Shown: positions 35,030 to 44,226, counted from the first letter of the stretch. The stretch: DNA of 64,000 bases from Sphingobium chlorophenolicum (GCF_000722875.1 NZ_JFHR01000001.1:186001-250000), one strand, 5' to 3'. The notes: generated by a model not told the origin, from the sequence alone. Numbers and translations: made by a program.

Positions 35030-36295
35030 TCAGCGTCCGAGAAGGGCAAGCAGTCGGTAAGCCGCGACGATGCGATCGCTTCGCGCGCGAGCTTCGCTGA
35101 CCGCTGCGGCGGTTGCCTCGCGTTCGGCATCGAGCAGATCGAGCTGGGGCTTCATCCCCACGCGAACCTCGTGGCGCACGCTGTCGCGCGCCTGTCCGGC
35201 GGCAAGGGCTTGCTGGGAAGCAGCCGCTTCGACCAGGGCGGCCGAGCGCACCCCGGAAAAGGCGCTGATCGTCTGTTCATCGACGGCGGCGCGTGCGGCG
35301 CGCATACGCGCATCGGCGGCCCTGACCGCACTATCGGATTCGGTAATCTTGGCTGAGACTCGCCCGCCCGCGAATATCTGCCAGCGCGCCCGCACGCCGA
35401 CCGTGGCGGCATCGGAGCGATAATCGGGAAAGAACTGGTCACGCACCGTCGAACCTTCGGCGAAGGCGCCGATCGTGGGCAGGCGTTCGGCCCGCGCGCC
35501 CCGCGCGCCGGCCTGGGCGGCATCCAATGCCGCTTCGGCTTGCGCCAGCGCCGGGTTGTTCCCGCGGGCGCTGTCGAGCGCTTCATCGAGCGAGGCAGGC
35601 AGGACCGGACTTGCCGGAATGGGCTGGAGATCCTGCGGGGCAAGGCCAGTGAGGTTGGTGAATCGCGCATCGGCCGAGATGGCAAAGCCGCGCGCGCCTT
35701 CAAGGGCTGCCTGTGCTTCGGCAAGGCGCGCCGCCGCCTGCGCAACATCGGTGCTGGGGCTTTCGCCTGCCTTGAAGCGGAGCCGGGCCTGGCGCTGGAT
35801 CTCCTCCATCTGGCCGACCATCTGTTCATAGAGCGCTATCATTCGGTGCGTGGTCAGCACGTCGCCATAGGCTTGGACCGTCGCGACAACGATCTGGCTG
35901 CGGGTCATCGTTTCACCGGCGCGTGCTGCTTCGCTGCCCGCTTTCGCCTGTGCGATCCCGGCGCTGACCCTGCCGCCCATAAAGAGGGGCTGTTCGATAG
36001 TGAGCTGCGCCGCGCGCGGCGTGACGTTGGCCGCCGGAAGCCCGAAGAAACCCTGCGGATCGAGTCGTCCATAGCCGATCGTCCCGCTCAGCGTCGCGGT
36101 TGGCAGACCCTGGCCGCGTGCTTCCCTGATCCGGGCGTCGGCCGCATCGGCATCGGCCCCCGCCGCCTCGATTTCCGGCGCGTGGTTCACGGCGGCCGCA
36201 ATGGCTTCTTCAAGCGTCGTTGCCTGCGCGGGCATGGCGACACTCGCCAGCAGGCCGGCGAGCAGGGGGAGGGGGATCGTCCGCCTGAGCGTCAT
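35030..36295 (-). CDS. TolC-family outer-membrane efflux protein
   Basis: A 421-residue outer-membrane channel with a signal peptide (MTLRRTIPLPLLAGLLAS, cleavage after PAQA) and two OEP repeats rich in long Ala/Glu/Gln helices. It starts at 36295, where the ATG overlaps the DUF2892 stop; an upstream frame extension is out of context. TolC proteins form the exit duct of tripartite pumps; the RND adaptor and pump genes are on the opposite strand (38278-42530), and the three gene products probably work together. At 421 residues it is close to family length. Confidence 0.88.
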   Translation of the reverse strand: MTLRRTIPLPLLAGLLASVAMPAQATTLEEAIAAAVNHAPEIEAAGADADAADARIREARGQGLPTATLSGTIGYGRLDPQGFFGLPAANVTPRAAQLTIEQPLFMGGRVSAGIAQAKAGSEAARAGETMTRSQIVVATVQAYGDVLTTHRMIALYEQMVGQMEEIQRQARLRFKAGESPSTDVAQAAARLAEAQAALEGARGFAISADARFTNLTGLAPQDLQPIPASPVLPASLDEALDSARGNNPALAQAEAALDAAQAGARGARAERLPTIGAFAEGSTVRDQFFPDYRSDAATVGVRARWQIFAGGRVSAKITESDSAVRAADARMRAARAAVDEQTISAFSGVRSAALVEAAASQQALAAGQARDSVRHEVRVGMKPQLDLLDAEREATAAAVSEARARSDRIVAAYRLLALLGR

Positions 36296-36495
36296 TTGAA
36301 GGCGGTTCCCGGACGGACGCCGAACGCCTTGAACACCATCGCAGCCGGGCAGAAACCAGTGAAGCTTGCCTGAAGCATATTGAGGCCGGCAAAGGCGGTG
36401 AGCGCGATCCACCAGGGATGCACGGTCAGCGACAGGACGACGCCGAGCAGTACGACACAACCGGCGAACGCCATCACGGCACGATCGAGAGTCAT
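36292..36495 (-). CDS. DUF2892 (YgaP-type) small membrane protein
   Basis: A 67-residue inner-membrane protein with two TM helices (about 6-24 and 28-48) and the characteristic GFCPAAMVFKAFGV end of the DUF2892/YgaP-C family. In E. coli YgaP this domain is fused to a rhodanese; here the rhodanese is a separate gene at 37900. DUF2892 is a common neighbour of sulfide-oxidation and BigR operons. The stop overlaps the tolC start (ATGA). Confidence 0.85.
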   Translation of the reverse strand: MTLDRAVMAFAGCVVLLGVVLSLTVHPWWIALTAFAGLNMLQASFTGFCPAAMVFKAFGVRPGTAFK

Positions 36496-36535
36496 CAGTC
36501 TCACTCCTTCGCTTGGGAAACCAGAAGCCGGGGCA

Positions 36536-37816
36536 TCAGAAACGCAGCTTGCGGATGCCCATCGCGTGCATGGCGAGCTTTTCGTAGAAGGGCTCGCTCT
36601 CGCCCTTGCGGACCTTGCGCAGGAAATATTTCTCAAAGCCGACCTTGGCCAGATGGACCCATTTGCCGCTGGACGACCAGTTGACGTTGCGCGGCGGGAT
36701 CTGCGGCTGGGCGACGAAGGCGACGCCTCCGTCGCCAAAATCGGCGAGACACACCGCGTTCCACGTCGCTTCCGCCGTCGGCTCCTGGCCGTCGAGAACC
36801 AGCGAGAGATTGGCGGCGATCGCCGTGACCATGGATTCGATCATGAAACCGGTCTTGGGCACGCCCACCGGAACCGGCGTCGGGCCGGTCGGCGGGATGG
36901 CGACACAGACACCGAGCGCGAATATCTCGGGGAAGGCCGGATTGCGCTGGTGCTTGTCGACGATGATGAAGCCGCGCGGATTGGCCAGCCCTTCGATATT
37001 GCTGACCGCGGGGACGCCCCGGAACGCAGGGAGCATCATCGAGAAGCCGAAGGGCAGGTCGTGCGTCTTCTTCACCGCGCCGTCCTCGCCGACTTCCTCG
37101 ACGTGCATGACGCCGGGCTCGACCTTGGTGACGCGGGCGTTGGTGATCCATTTGATGTGGCGATCACGCAGCTCGCTCTCGAGCAGCGACTTGGTATCGC
37201 CGACGCCGTCGAGCCCAAGGTGGCCGATATAGGGTTCGGGCGTCACATAGATCATCGGCACCTTGTCGCGGATCTTGCGCTTGCGCAGTTCGGTGTCGAG
37301 GATCATCGCGAATTCGTAGGCCGGGCCGTAGCAGGACGCGCCCTGCACCGCGCCGACGACGATCGGGCCGGGATTTTGTGCAAAGGCATCGAACGCATCG
37401 GCGGCGGCTGAGGCGTGGGGCGTCTGGCAGATGGAGAGGGTATGGCCGCCATGCGGACCCAGCCCCTCGATCTCGTCGAACGCGAGTTCCGGGCCGGTAG
37501 CGATTACAAGATAATCGTAATTGATGGATGAGCCGTCATTGAGTTCGAGTCGCTTTTCGCCGGCATGCAGCCGCTTCGCGCCGACCGAGGTGAAGCCGAT
37601 CTTCTTTTTGGCGAACACGGGAGGGAGGTGGACCTGGATGGCTTCAGGCTCGCGCCAGCGCACGGCGACCCAGGGATTGGACGGGATGAAGTTGTAGGTA
37701 TCGCTATCGGATACCGTCATCACGTCGGCGCGGTCTTTGACGGCAGCCTTGATCTCATAGGAGGCGATCGTGCCTCCCAGACCCGCGCCCAGCACCACGA
37801 TCAAAGGCTTGCCCAT
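36536..37816 (-). CDS. sqr: Sulfide:quinone oxidoreductase
   Basis: A 426-residue FAD enzyme oxidising sulfide to persulfide/polysulfide and passing electrons to quinone. The N-terminal dinucleotide motif is VVLGAGLGGTIASYE; the second FAD motif is FALGVCVAIPPTG. Cysteines at 130, 162 and 356 have nearly the spacing (32 and 194) of the three catalytic cysteines of Acidithiobacillus SQR (128/160/356), supporting true SQR activity rather than NDH-2. The C-terminus is amphipathic (KWVHLAKVGFEKYFL), fitting a monotopic membrane protein. The start at MGKPL is preceded by AAGGATCGCAG; an ATG five codons earlier is possible. It diverges from the rhodanese gene. Confidence 0.92.
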   Translation of the reverse strand: MGKPLIVVLGAGLGGTIASYEIKAAVKDRADVMTVSDSDTYNFIPSNPWVAVRWREPEAIQVHLPPVFAKKKIGFTSVGAKRLHAGEKRLELNDGSSINYDYLVIATGPELAFDEIEGLGPHGGHTLSICQTPHASAAADAFDAFAQNPGPIVVGAVQGASCYGPAYEFAMILDTELRKRKIRDKVPMIYVTPEPYIGHLGLDGVGDTKSLLESELRDRHIKWITNARVTKVEPGVMHVEEVGEDGAVKKTHDLPFGFSMMLPAFRGVPAVSNIEGLANPRGFIIVDKHQRNPAFPEIFALGVCVAIPPTGPTPVPVGVPKTGFMIESMVTAIAANLSLVLDGQEPTAEATWNAVCLADFGDGGVAFVAQPQIPPRNVNWSSSGKWVHLAKVGFEKYFLRKVRKGESEPFYEKLAMHAMGIRKLRF

Positions 37817-37866
37817 CTGCGATCCTTCCATGTCTCAATGGCATTGACGAATATCATCATTACACG

Positions 37867-37880
37867 TTATATGCAAATAA
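37867..37880. promoter_or_regulatory. AT-rich palindrome between sqr and rhodanese genes
   Basis: TTATATGCAAATAA is an inverted repeat (six of seven positions pair) in the 83-bp divergent region. Position and composition fit an ArsR/BigR-type operator; the candidate repressor gene lies at 42527. Binding is inference. Confidence 0.4.
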
Positions 37881-37899
37881 CAAAGTTGAGGAAGCTGCC

Positions 37900-38238
37900 A
37901 TGTTCGGATTCAAGAAACGTGATGCCCACCGTGAGATCGGCCCCGCCGAGCTGGACGCCATGCTGAAGGGCGGCAAGGCGCTCCTGATCGACGTGCGCGA
38001 GACAGGCGAGTTCGCCGCCGGCCACATACTGGGCGCAATAAACATGCCACTGTCGGGCTTTTCACCTCGTAACATCCCTGATCCCAAGGGCCGGACTGTC
38101 GTGCTGCAATGCGCGGGCGGAAAGCGCTCGGGCCAGGCACTCGATCAATGCGCGGCGGCGCAGAGCGCGATCGACACCCACCTCGCTGGCGGGATCGGTG
38201 CGTGGAAAGACGCCGGCTTCCCGGTCGTTGGTGATTGA
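37900..38238 (+). CDS. Rhodanese-like sulfurtransferase
   Basis: A 112-residue single-domain rhodanese with the CH2A-type LLIDVRETGEFAAGHILGAINMPL and the active-site loop VLQCAGGKRSGQAL (catalytic Cys near residue 70). No signal peptide, so it is cytoplasmic. It would transfer sulfane sulfur, probably from SQR-made persulfide to a thiol acceptor such as glutathione. GAGGAAGCTGCC precedes the ATG. It is divergent from sqr and starts the run rhodanese-RND-ArsR. Confidence 0.92.
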   Translation: MFGFKKRDAHREIGPAELDAMLKGGKALLIDVRETGEFAAGHILGAINMPLSGFSPRNIPDPKGRTVVLQCAGGKRSGQALDQCAAAQSAIDTHLAGGIGAWKDAGFPVVGD

Positions 38239-38277
38239 GAGCCTGAAAGAGAACCAAAAAAGAGGGGTATCGGCGGC

Positions 38278-39327
38278 ATGATGAGCGGCAGGGGCAAGTG
38301 GCTCTGGTTGGCGGGCGCCGCGCTGGCGCTGTCGGCATGCGGGAGCAAGCCGGAGCAGGAGCAGGCGGCGGCGACGCTACCCGCCGGGGAAACTCTGCGG
38401 CTCGCCGCAACCGAAATCCCGGACATGAAGGTAGTCGGCGCGGAGATCGCCACGCGCGACCAGGCCGAAGTGCTCGCCCGCATCCCCGGCATCCTCACGT
38501 CGCTTTCCGTCCGTGCCGGCGACACGGTGCAAAAGGGCCAGCGGATCGGCATGATCGTCGATTCGCGGCTCGGCTATGAGACAAGCGCCTATGGCGCCCA
38601 GACCGCCGCCGCCCAGGCCGAAGCCGCGCGGACCAATGCCGATCTCGCCCGCATTCGCGATCTCTATGGCCAAGGCGTCTATGCCAAGGCGCGCCTGGAT
38701 CAGGCCGTTGCGGCCGCGCGCGCGGCCGATGCGCAGGTTGCTGCCGCTCGGGCGCAGCAGGGCGCAAGCGTCAGCGTCGCGGGGCAGGGGGCGGTGATCG
38801 CCCCGGCGAGCGGTCGGGTGCTTCGCGCCGATATTCCCGCCGGATCACCGGTGGCGCCGGGCATGTCGATCGCGACGGTTACCGCGGGGCCGCCGGTGCT
38901 GCGGTTGATGCTGCCGGAGTCGGTTGCCGGACAGGTCCATCCCGGTGCGCGCGTGATCGTCAATGAAGCGGATATGCCGTCCGGGCAGCGCGAAGGCAGT
39001 GTGGCGCAGGTCTATCCCGCGATCACTGGCGGCCAGGTCCGCGTCGATGCGACTTTGCCTGGGCTTTCCACCCAATTCATCGGCCGCCGCGTGAGCGCGT
39101 CGGTCGAGATCGGCACGCGCAAGGCGCTGGTCGTGCCGCGCTCCTTCATCACCACGCGCTATGGCATGGATCAGGTGCAGATCGTCGCGGAAGGCAAGCG
39201 GCTCAGCATGGTGCCGGTCCAGATCGCGCCGACGGCCGATCCCGCCCTGGTCGAGATATTGAGCGGTGCGGCCGCCGGCGACGTGCTGTTCGCCCCCGGT
39301 AAGCCGGCCAAGGCTCCGCGGCCATGA
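38278..39327 (+). CDS. RND efflux periplasmic adaptor (membrane fusion) lipoprotein
   Basis: A 349-residue HlyD/AcrA-family adaptor with a lipobox (LALSACGS) after an N-terminal hydrophobic segment. Order: lipoyl half-motif (ILTSLSVRAGDTVQKGQRIG), helical hairpin rich in Ala/Gln (about 95-160), second lipoyl half (APASGRVLRADIPAGSPV), beta-barrel and membrane-proximal domains. It connects the RND pump to TolC. GAGGGG lies upstream; two adjacent ATGs are possible starts. The stop overlaps the pump gene start (ATGA). Confidence 0.92.
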   Translation: MMSGRGKWLWLAGAALALSACGSKPEQEQAAATLPAGETLRLAATEIPDMKVVGAEIATRDQAEVLARIPGILTSLSVRAGDTVQKGQRIGMIVDSRLGYETSAYGAQTAAAQAEAARTNADLARIRDLYGQGVYAKARLDQAVAAARAADAQVAAARAQQGASVSVAGQGAVIAPASGRVLRADIPAGSPVAPGMSIATVTAGPPVLRLMLPESVAGQVHPGARVIVNEADMPSGQREGSVAQVYPAITGGQVRVDATLPGLSTQFIGRRVSASVEIGTRKALVVPRSFITTRYGMDQVQIVAEGKRLSMVPVQIAPTADPALVEILSGAAAGDVLFAPGKPAKAPRP

Positions 39328-42300
39328 ATCTCGGTGTTTCCGGTCGCCTCACCAGGGCCACTATCGCTTCCCCCCTGACGCCGCTGTTTCTGCTGGCGGC
39401 GATCGCTGTCGGTCTGCTGGCTCTTCTTTCCATCCCAAGGGAGGAGGAACCGCAGATCAGCGTGCCGATGGTGGACATTCAGGTGATGGCGCCCGGCCTG
39501 TCCGCCGCCGATGCGACCGAGCTGGTGGGCATTCCGCTCGAAACCATCGTCAAGAGCGTCGACGGGGTGGAGCATGTCTATACCCAGGCGCAGGACGATG
39601 GCGTAATGGTGACGGCGCGCTTCCTCGTCGGGTCGAACCCGGAGGATGCAGCGATCCGCATCGAGGAGAAGCTGCGCGCCAATTGGGATCGTAAGCCGGT
39701 CGGCATCCCCGATCCCAAGGTGACGGTGCGCGGCATTAACGACGTTCCCGCTGTCGTCCTGACCCTTGCCCCCAAGCCCGGCGCGGCAGGGCAGTGGAAC
39801 GATGCCAGCCTCTACGAACTCGCCGCGAAGCTGCGCACCGAGATCGCCAAGGTCGACAATGTCGGGATCAGCTTCCTCGTCGGTGGCCGCCCCGAGGAAA
39901 TCCGCATTGCGCCCGATCCGGCCAGGCTCCGCCAGTATGGCGTGCCGCTGGGGAGCGTGATCGAGGCCGCGAGCCAGGCCAATCGGTCCTTTCCGCTGGG
40001 TAATATCCGCGAGGACGGCAAGGCGGTCGGCGTCACGGCGGGCCGCACCCTGTCATCGGCGCAGGAGGTCGGACTTCTGACCGTGCGCTCTGCCTCCGGC
40101 TCGCCCGTCTATCTGCGCGACGTTGCCAGCGTAACGCAGGGGCCGCGCGAGGATCAGGCGCGGGCGTGGCGCTGGGCGAAGGAGGAAAACGGCAAGTGGC
40201 ATAGCGCCCCCGCCGTCAGCATCGCCTTCGCCAAGCGCGCCGGCGCCAATGCCGTGGTGGTGTCCGATGCGATCCTCGAGCGCGTCGAGAGCCTGAAAGG
40301 CAAGCTCATCCCCGATGACGTCACGGTCGCCGTCACCCGCAACTATGGCGAGACGGCGAACGAGAAGGCCAACGAGCTGCTGTTCCATCTGGCGCTGGCG
40401 ACCGTCTCCATCGTCGTGCTGATCGGCTTCGCGATCGGGTGGCGCGAGGCGGGCGTGACCGCCGTGGTCATTCCGACGACGATCCTGCTGACCATGTTCG
40501 CCTCGAACCTCATGGGCTACACCATCAACCGCGTCAGCCTGTTCGCGCTGATCTTCTCGATCGGCATCCTCGTCGACGACGCGATCGTCATGATCGAGAA
40601 TATCGCGCGCCATTGGGCGATGGACGATGACCGCAACCGTACCCAGGCCGCGATCGAGGCGGTGGCGGAGGTCGGCAATCCCACGGTGGTCGCGACATTG
40701 ACCGTGGTTGCGGCGCTGCTGCCGATGCTGTTCGTTTCCGGCCTGATGGGCCCCTACATGGCTCCCATCCCGGTCAATGCGTCGGCGGCGATGATCTTTT
40801 CCTTCTTCGTCGCCGTGGTCATTGCGCCGTGGCTGATGATCCGTTTTGCCCGCAAGACGCTCGGCTCTGGCCACGGCCATGACGAGAGCGGCGGCAAGCT
40901 GGGGCAGCTCTATGCCCGTGTCGCGCATCGCGTCATCGATACGAAGAAGTCCGCCCGCAATTTCCTGATCGCGGTGGGCGTGGCGACACTGGTCGCCTGC
41001 TCGATGTTCTATTTCAAGGCCGTTACCGTGAAGCTGCTGCCCTTCGACAACAAGTCGGAGGTTCAGGTCGTGGTCGATATGCCCGAAGGCACCGCGCTCG
41101 AAAACACGGGCCGCGTGCTGGAAGATGTTGCCGGCGTGGTGCGAGGCTTGCCCGAAGCGACGGCGATGGAGGCCTATGTCGGCACATCGGCGCCGTTCAA
41201 CTTCAACGGCCTTGTCCGCCATTATTTCCTGCGCTCGCAGCCCGAGCAGGGCGATGTGATGGTGACGCTGCTGCCCAAGGGGGATCGCAGCCGGTCCAGC
41301 CATCAGATTGCGCTCGACCTGCGCCAGCGGCTGAAGGCGCTGCGCTTGCCCAATGGCGCATCTATCAAGGTGGTCGAGACGCCTCCAGGACCGCCCGTCC
41401 TCGCGACCCTGCTGGCCGAGGTCTATGGCCCCGACGAAGTCACGCGCCAGAAGACAGCGTCCGAGCTGGAAAAGATCTTCAAGTCCGTCCCCTTCATCGT
41501 CGACGTGGACAACAGCTTCGGCGAGGCGCGCCCGAAGCTCCGCCTCGACGTGCAGCGCGACCGGCTCGATTATTACGGCCTTTCCCAGCGGCAGGTCGCC
41601 GACAGCATCGGTATGCTCATGGGGAGCCAGACTGTCGGCTACGCGCCGCGCGGCGATGGCCGCAGCCCACTACCGATTACAATCGCGCTGGAACAGAAGG
41701 ACCGCAGCTGGACGCAAGCCTTGTCGAGTATGCCTGTCGCACAGACGCCGGGCGGCCAGCTCATCGACCTTGGCGCGGTGGTCGAAGCGCGCACCGAGAC
41801 GGGGAGTCCTGCGATCTTCCGCCGTGACGGTCGATATGCCGACATGGTCACGGCCGAGCTGGCCGGAGCCTATGAAGCGCCGATCTACGGCATGATCGAA
41901 GTGAACCGCGCGGTCGATGCCTATGACTGGGCGGCCAAGGGCCTCCAGAAGCCGGAAATCCGTCTCAACGGTCAGCCCGAGGATGAGAGCGTGCCGTCCC
42001 TGCTCTGGGATGGCGAATGGGAGATCACCTGGGTCACGTTCCGCGACATGGGCGGCGCCTTCATGGTCGCGCTGCTGGCGATCTACATCATCGTCGTCGC
42101 GCAGTTCAAAAGCTTCCGCCTGCCGCTCGTGATCCTGACGCCGGTGCCGCTCACGCTGGTCGGGATCGTCATTGGCCACATGCTGTTCCGTGCACCGTTT
42201 ACGGCAACCTCGATGATAGGGTTCATCGCGCTCGCCGGTATCATCGTGCGCAACTCGATCCTGCTGGTCGACTTCATCCGCCATTCGGCCACGCCGGACA

Positions 42301-42530
42301 AATCGCTGCGCGACGTGCTGCTGGAAGCCGGCACGATCCGGTTCAAGCCGATCGTTCTCACGGCCGCCGCGGCGATGATTGGCGCGGCCGTGATCCTGAC
42401 CGATCCGATCTTTCAGGGTTTGGCGATCTCGCTGCTGTTCGGCCTTGCGTCCTCGACGCTGCTGACCGTGCTGGTTATTCCGGCCATTTACATCGTGCTT
42501 CGAGATGATGGGAAACCCGCGACCAGATGA
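39324..42530 (+). CDS. RND-family inner-membrane efflux transporter (HAE1-like)
   Basis: A 1068-residue proton-driven pump with twelve expected TM helices and two large periplasmic loops. It begins with an N-terminal TM (TPLFLLAAIAVGLLALLSIP) and REEEPQISVPMV, has TM4 GILVDDAIVMIENIARHW with the paired Asp used for proton relay, and FIALAGIIVRNSILLVDF in TM10. The sequence type (PREEEPQI) is that of the SwrC/CusA-distant HAE1 group often found with sqr and rhodanese genes. Substrate unknown; context suggests sulfur or electrophile stress. Start and end overlap neighbours (ATGA at both). Confidence 0.92.
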   Translation: MNLGVSGRLTRATIASPLTPLFLLAAIAVGLLALLSIPREEEPQISVPMVDIQVMAPGLSAADATELVGIPLETIVKSVDGVEHVYTQAQDDGVMVTARFLVGSNPEDAAIRIEEKLRANWDRKPVGIPDPKVTVRGINDVPAVVLTLAPKPGAAGQWNDASLYELAAKLRTEIAKVDNVGISFLVGGRPEEIRIAPDPARLRQYGVPLGSVIEAASQANRSFPLGNIREDGKAVGVTAGRTLSSAQEVGLLTVRSASGSPVYLRDVASVTQGPREDQARAWRWAKEENGKWHSAPAVSIAFAKRAGANAVVVSDAILERVESLKGKLIPDDVTVAVTRNYGETANEKANELLFHLALATVSIVVLIGFAIGWREAGVTAVVIPTTILLTMFASNLMGYTINRVSLFALIFSIGILVDDAIVMIENIARHWAMDDDRNRTQAAIEAVAEVGNPTVVATLTVVAALLPMLFVSGLMGPYMAPIPVNASAAMIFSFFVAVVIAPWLMIRFARKTLGSGHGHDESGGKLGQLYARVAHRVIDTKKSARNFLIAVGVATLVACSMFYFKAVTVKLLPFDNKSEVQVVVDMPEGTALENTGRVLEDVAGVVRGLPEATAMEAYVGTSAPFNFNGLVRHYFLRSQPEQGDVMVTLLPKGDRSRSSHQIALDLRQRLKALRLPNGASIKVVETPPGPPVLATLLAEVYGPDEVTRQKTASELEKIFKSVPFIVDVDNSFGEARPKLRLDVQRDRLDYYGLSQRQVADSIGMLMGSQTVGYAPRGDGRSPLPITIALEQKDRSWTQALSSMPVAQTPGGQLIDLGAVVEARTETGSPAIFRRDGRYADMVTAELAGAYEAPIYGMIEVNRAVDAYDWAAKGLQKPEIRLNGQPEDESVPSLLWDGEWEITWVTFRDMGGAFMVALLAIYIIVVAQFKSFRLPLVILTPVPLTLVGIVIGHMLFRAPFTATSMIGFIALAGIIVRNSILLVDFIRHSATPDKSLRDVLLEAGTIRFKPIVLTAAAAMIGAAVILTDPIFQGLAISLLFGLASSTLLTVLVIPAIYIVLRDDGKPATR

Positions 42531-42850
42531 TGCCGCTTGAGACGCCCCTTGCACAACTCGCCGAGCACGCCGCCCATGCGGCGAGCGTGCTGAAGCTGCT
42601 GGCCAATGAACAGCGTCTGCTGATCCTGTGCCGGCTGACCCAGGGCGAATTCTCCGTCGGGGAGATGGTGGAGTTGTGCGGGCAATCGCAATCCAGCGTG
42701 TCCCAGCATCTGGGGAAATTGCGAGAAGGGGGTCTGGTCAAGACCCGGCGCGAGGCGACGACGATCTACTACAGCCTTGCTGACAGCGACGTCCGCAAGT
42801 TGATCGACATGCTCTGCGATCGCTTCGGTCCCGGTGCTGGACAATCCTGA
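42527..42850 (+). CDS. ArsR-family repressor, BigR/SqrR-like
   Basis: A 107-residue winged-helix regulator: VLKLLANEQRLLILCRLTQGEFSVGEM, then the recognition helix QSSVSQHLGKLREGGLV and the wing RREATTIYYSLAD. It has cysteines at 35 and 97, placed in helix 2 and the C-terminal helix like the dithiol pair of the persulfide sensors BigR and SqrR, while lacking the ELCVC metal motif of true ArsR. It likely derepresses the sqr/rhodanese/RND genes when persulfide forms. The start overlaps the pump stop (ATGA). Confidence 0.88.
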   Translation: MMPLETPLAQLAEHAAHAASVLKLLANEQRLLILCRLTQGEFSVGEMVELCGQSQSSVSQHLGKLREGGLVKTRREATTIYYSLADSDVRKLIDMLCDRFGPGAGQS

Positions 42851-42858
42851 GAAATCCG

Positions 42859-43485
42859 ATGCGACGCGCCGTCCTTCCGCTCCTGTCCATGGTCTCTCTC
42901 GGGGCTTGCGCCTCGAATGAGCCGCCGTCGGATCCGGCGGTGATGGTGCAGGAGGCACAAGCGCGCTCCGATATCCTGGCCGACCGCTTCCAGAAGGAAT
43001 TATTGAGCGCGCTGACCGCCGCGATGGCGGCGGATGGTCCGCAAGGCGCGATCAGCGTCTGTTCGAGCATAGCGCCCGCGCTCGCCGCGCAGATCTCCGA
43101 GGAAAGCGGAGCGACCGTCCGGCGCACGGCGCTGCGCACGCGTAATCCCGCTGCCAGTCCTGACGCTACCGAACGCCGCGTCATGGAGAGCTGGGCCGCC
43201 GCGCCGTTTGGCGTCGACGGCAAGCCCAGGCGCTGGTCGGCGTATGAGGGCGGGCAATATCGCTATATGCGCGCCATACCGACCATGCCCATGTGCCTCG
43301 CTTGCCATGGCGAGAATGTCGCCCCGGAGGTGATGGCGGCGATCCGCGCGCATTATCCCGCAGATCAGGCGACGGGTTTTGCTTCCGGCCAGCTTCGGGG
43401 CGCCTTTTCGATCCGGTGGGAGGAGGCAGCCCTGGCGCGTGCGATCAAAGGCGGGGAGGGCGCGCAGCGAGGTCTGCACCCATGA
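42859..43485 (+). CDS. Tll0287-like (DUF3365) heme-binding lipoprotein
   Basis: A 208-residue exported protein with a lipobox (SLGACAS) and a C-terminal CLACH motif, a single heme c site. The fold around VCSSIAPALAAQISEES...GATVRRTALRTRNPAA is typical of the Tll0287-like/DUF3365 family, which resembles a PAS-like redox or gas-sensing domain in the periplasm. It follows the ArsR gene by only 8 bases, so is likely the last gene of the operon. It may pass or sense electrons in the periplasm; the partner is unknown. Confidence 0.85.
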   Translation: MRRAVLPLLSMVSLGACASNEPPSDPAVMVQEAQARSDILADRFQKELLSALTAAMAADGPQGAISVCSSIAPALAAQISEESGATVRRTALRTRNPAASPDATERRVMESWAAAPFGVDGKPRRWSAYEGGQYRYMRAIPTMPMCLACHGENVAPEVMAAIRAHYPADQATGFASGQLRGAFSIRWEEAALARAIKGGEGAQRGLHP

Positions 43486-43581
43486 CGATCTTGCGCGCGC
43501 TTGCGCTGGCCCGATTTTACAGCGCTGCGGCAGCTGTCGCCTACCGCTCAGCGGCGCCGTGATCGCCAGAGTGCTTTGCCA

Positions 43582-44130
43582 TCAGGTTCGGCCCGGCAGC
43601 ATTCGGCGCAAGGTATCATCCTTGACGATGTAATGATGGAAGAGAGCGGCAAGGGCGTGAAAGCCGATCAGGAAATATCCGATGGTCCCGACTGTCTCGT
43701 GCCAATCCTTCATCTGTCCCGCCAGGGCTTTGCTCTGGCCGACAAGAGCCGGCAGTTCCAGACCGAAGAATGGAATCGGCTTGCCCGACGCACTCAGGAT
43801 CACCCAGCCCGCCAAGGGCATCGCCAGCATGAACGCGTAGAGTGCGAGATGCGTCGCATTGGCTAAAAGCGTCTGCCATGACGGCGGTTCCGGCGTGATC
43901 GGGGGGGTGCGCTGGCTGAGGCGTGCCAGCAGGCGGATGATCGCCAGCGCCAGAACGGTGAGTCCGAGTATGAAATGCCAGGTTTTCAGCCCCTCGCGGA
44001 TGTCGGTTCCCTTGGGATAGTTCTCCCGCAGGAGAATGGTAGCGTAAACGACCGAGATCAGCAGCACCATGAGCCAGTGCAGAGTGATCGACAGGGAAGA
44101 GAAGCGGTTACGGATATCGGTTGTACTCAT
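43582..44130 (-). CDS. Cytochrome b561
   Basis: A 182-residue inner-membrane diheme protein with four TM helices. Heme-ligand histidines are seen in LSITLHWLMVLL, LKTWHFILGLTVLA, HLALYAFMLAMPLAG and FHALAALFHHYIV. These proteins move electrons between quinol and acceptors, sometimes relieving superoxide. The start at 44130 is chosen because GGGAGGTTCGCC lies just before it; an ATG eight codons earlier has no ribosome-binding site. An FNR/FixK-type box lies 51 bases upstream. Confidence 0.9.
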   Translation of the reverse strand: MSTTDIRNRFSSLSITLHWLMVLLISVVYATILLRENYPKGTDIREGLKTWHFILGLTVLALAIIRLLARLSQRTPPITPEPPSWQTLLANATHLALYAFMLAMPLAGWVILSASGKPIPFFGLELPALVGQSKALAGQMKDWHETVGTIGYFLIGFHALAALFHHYIVKDDTLRRMLPGRT

Positions 44131-44180
44131 GGCGAACCTCCCATCAATTTTCATATTGCCAGCGAGATGAGAAAAATGCC

Positions 44181-44194
44181 TTGATCCTTCTCAA
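44181..44194. promoter_or_regulatory. FNR/FixK-type box upstream of cytochrome b561
   Basis: TTGATCCTTCTCAA matches the TTGAT-N4-ATCAA anaerobox at nine of ten defined positions. It lies 51 bases before the b561 start, in a typical position for activation. No FNR/FixK gene is in the window. Confidence 0.45.
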
Positions 44195-44226
44195 GAAGCT
44201 TTGCGCCGAACAACCGCAATAACCGG

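Noticed and set aside
36536-37816. Type II NADH dehydrogenase instead of SQR
   Set aside because: The three-cysteine spacing and rhodanese/DUF2892 neighbours favour SQR.
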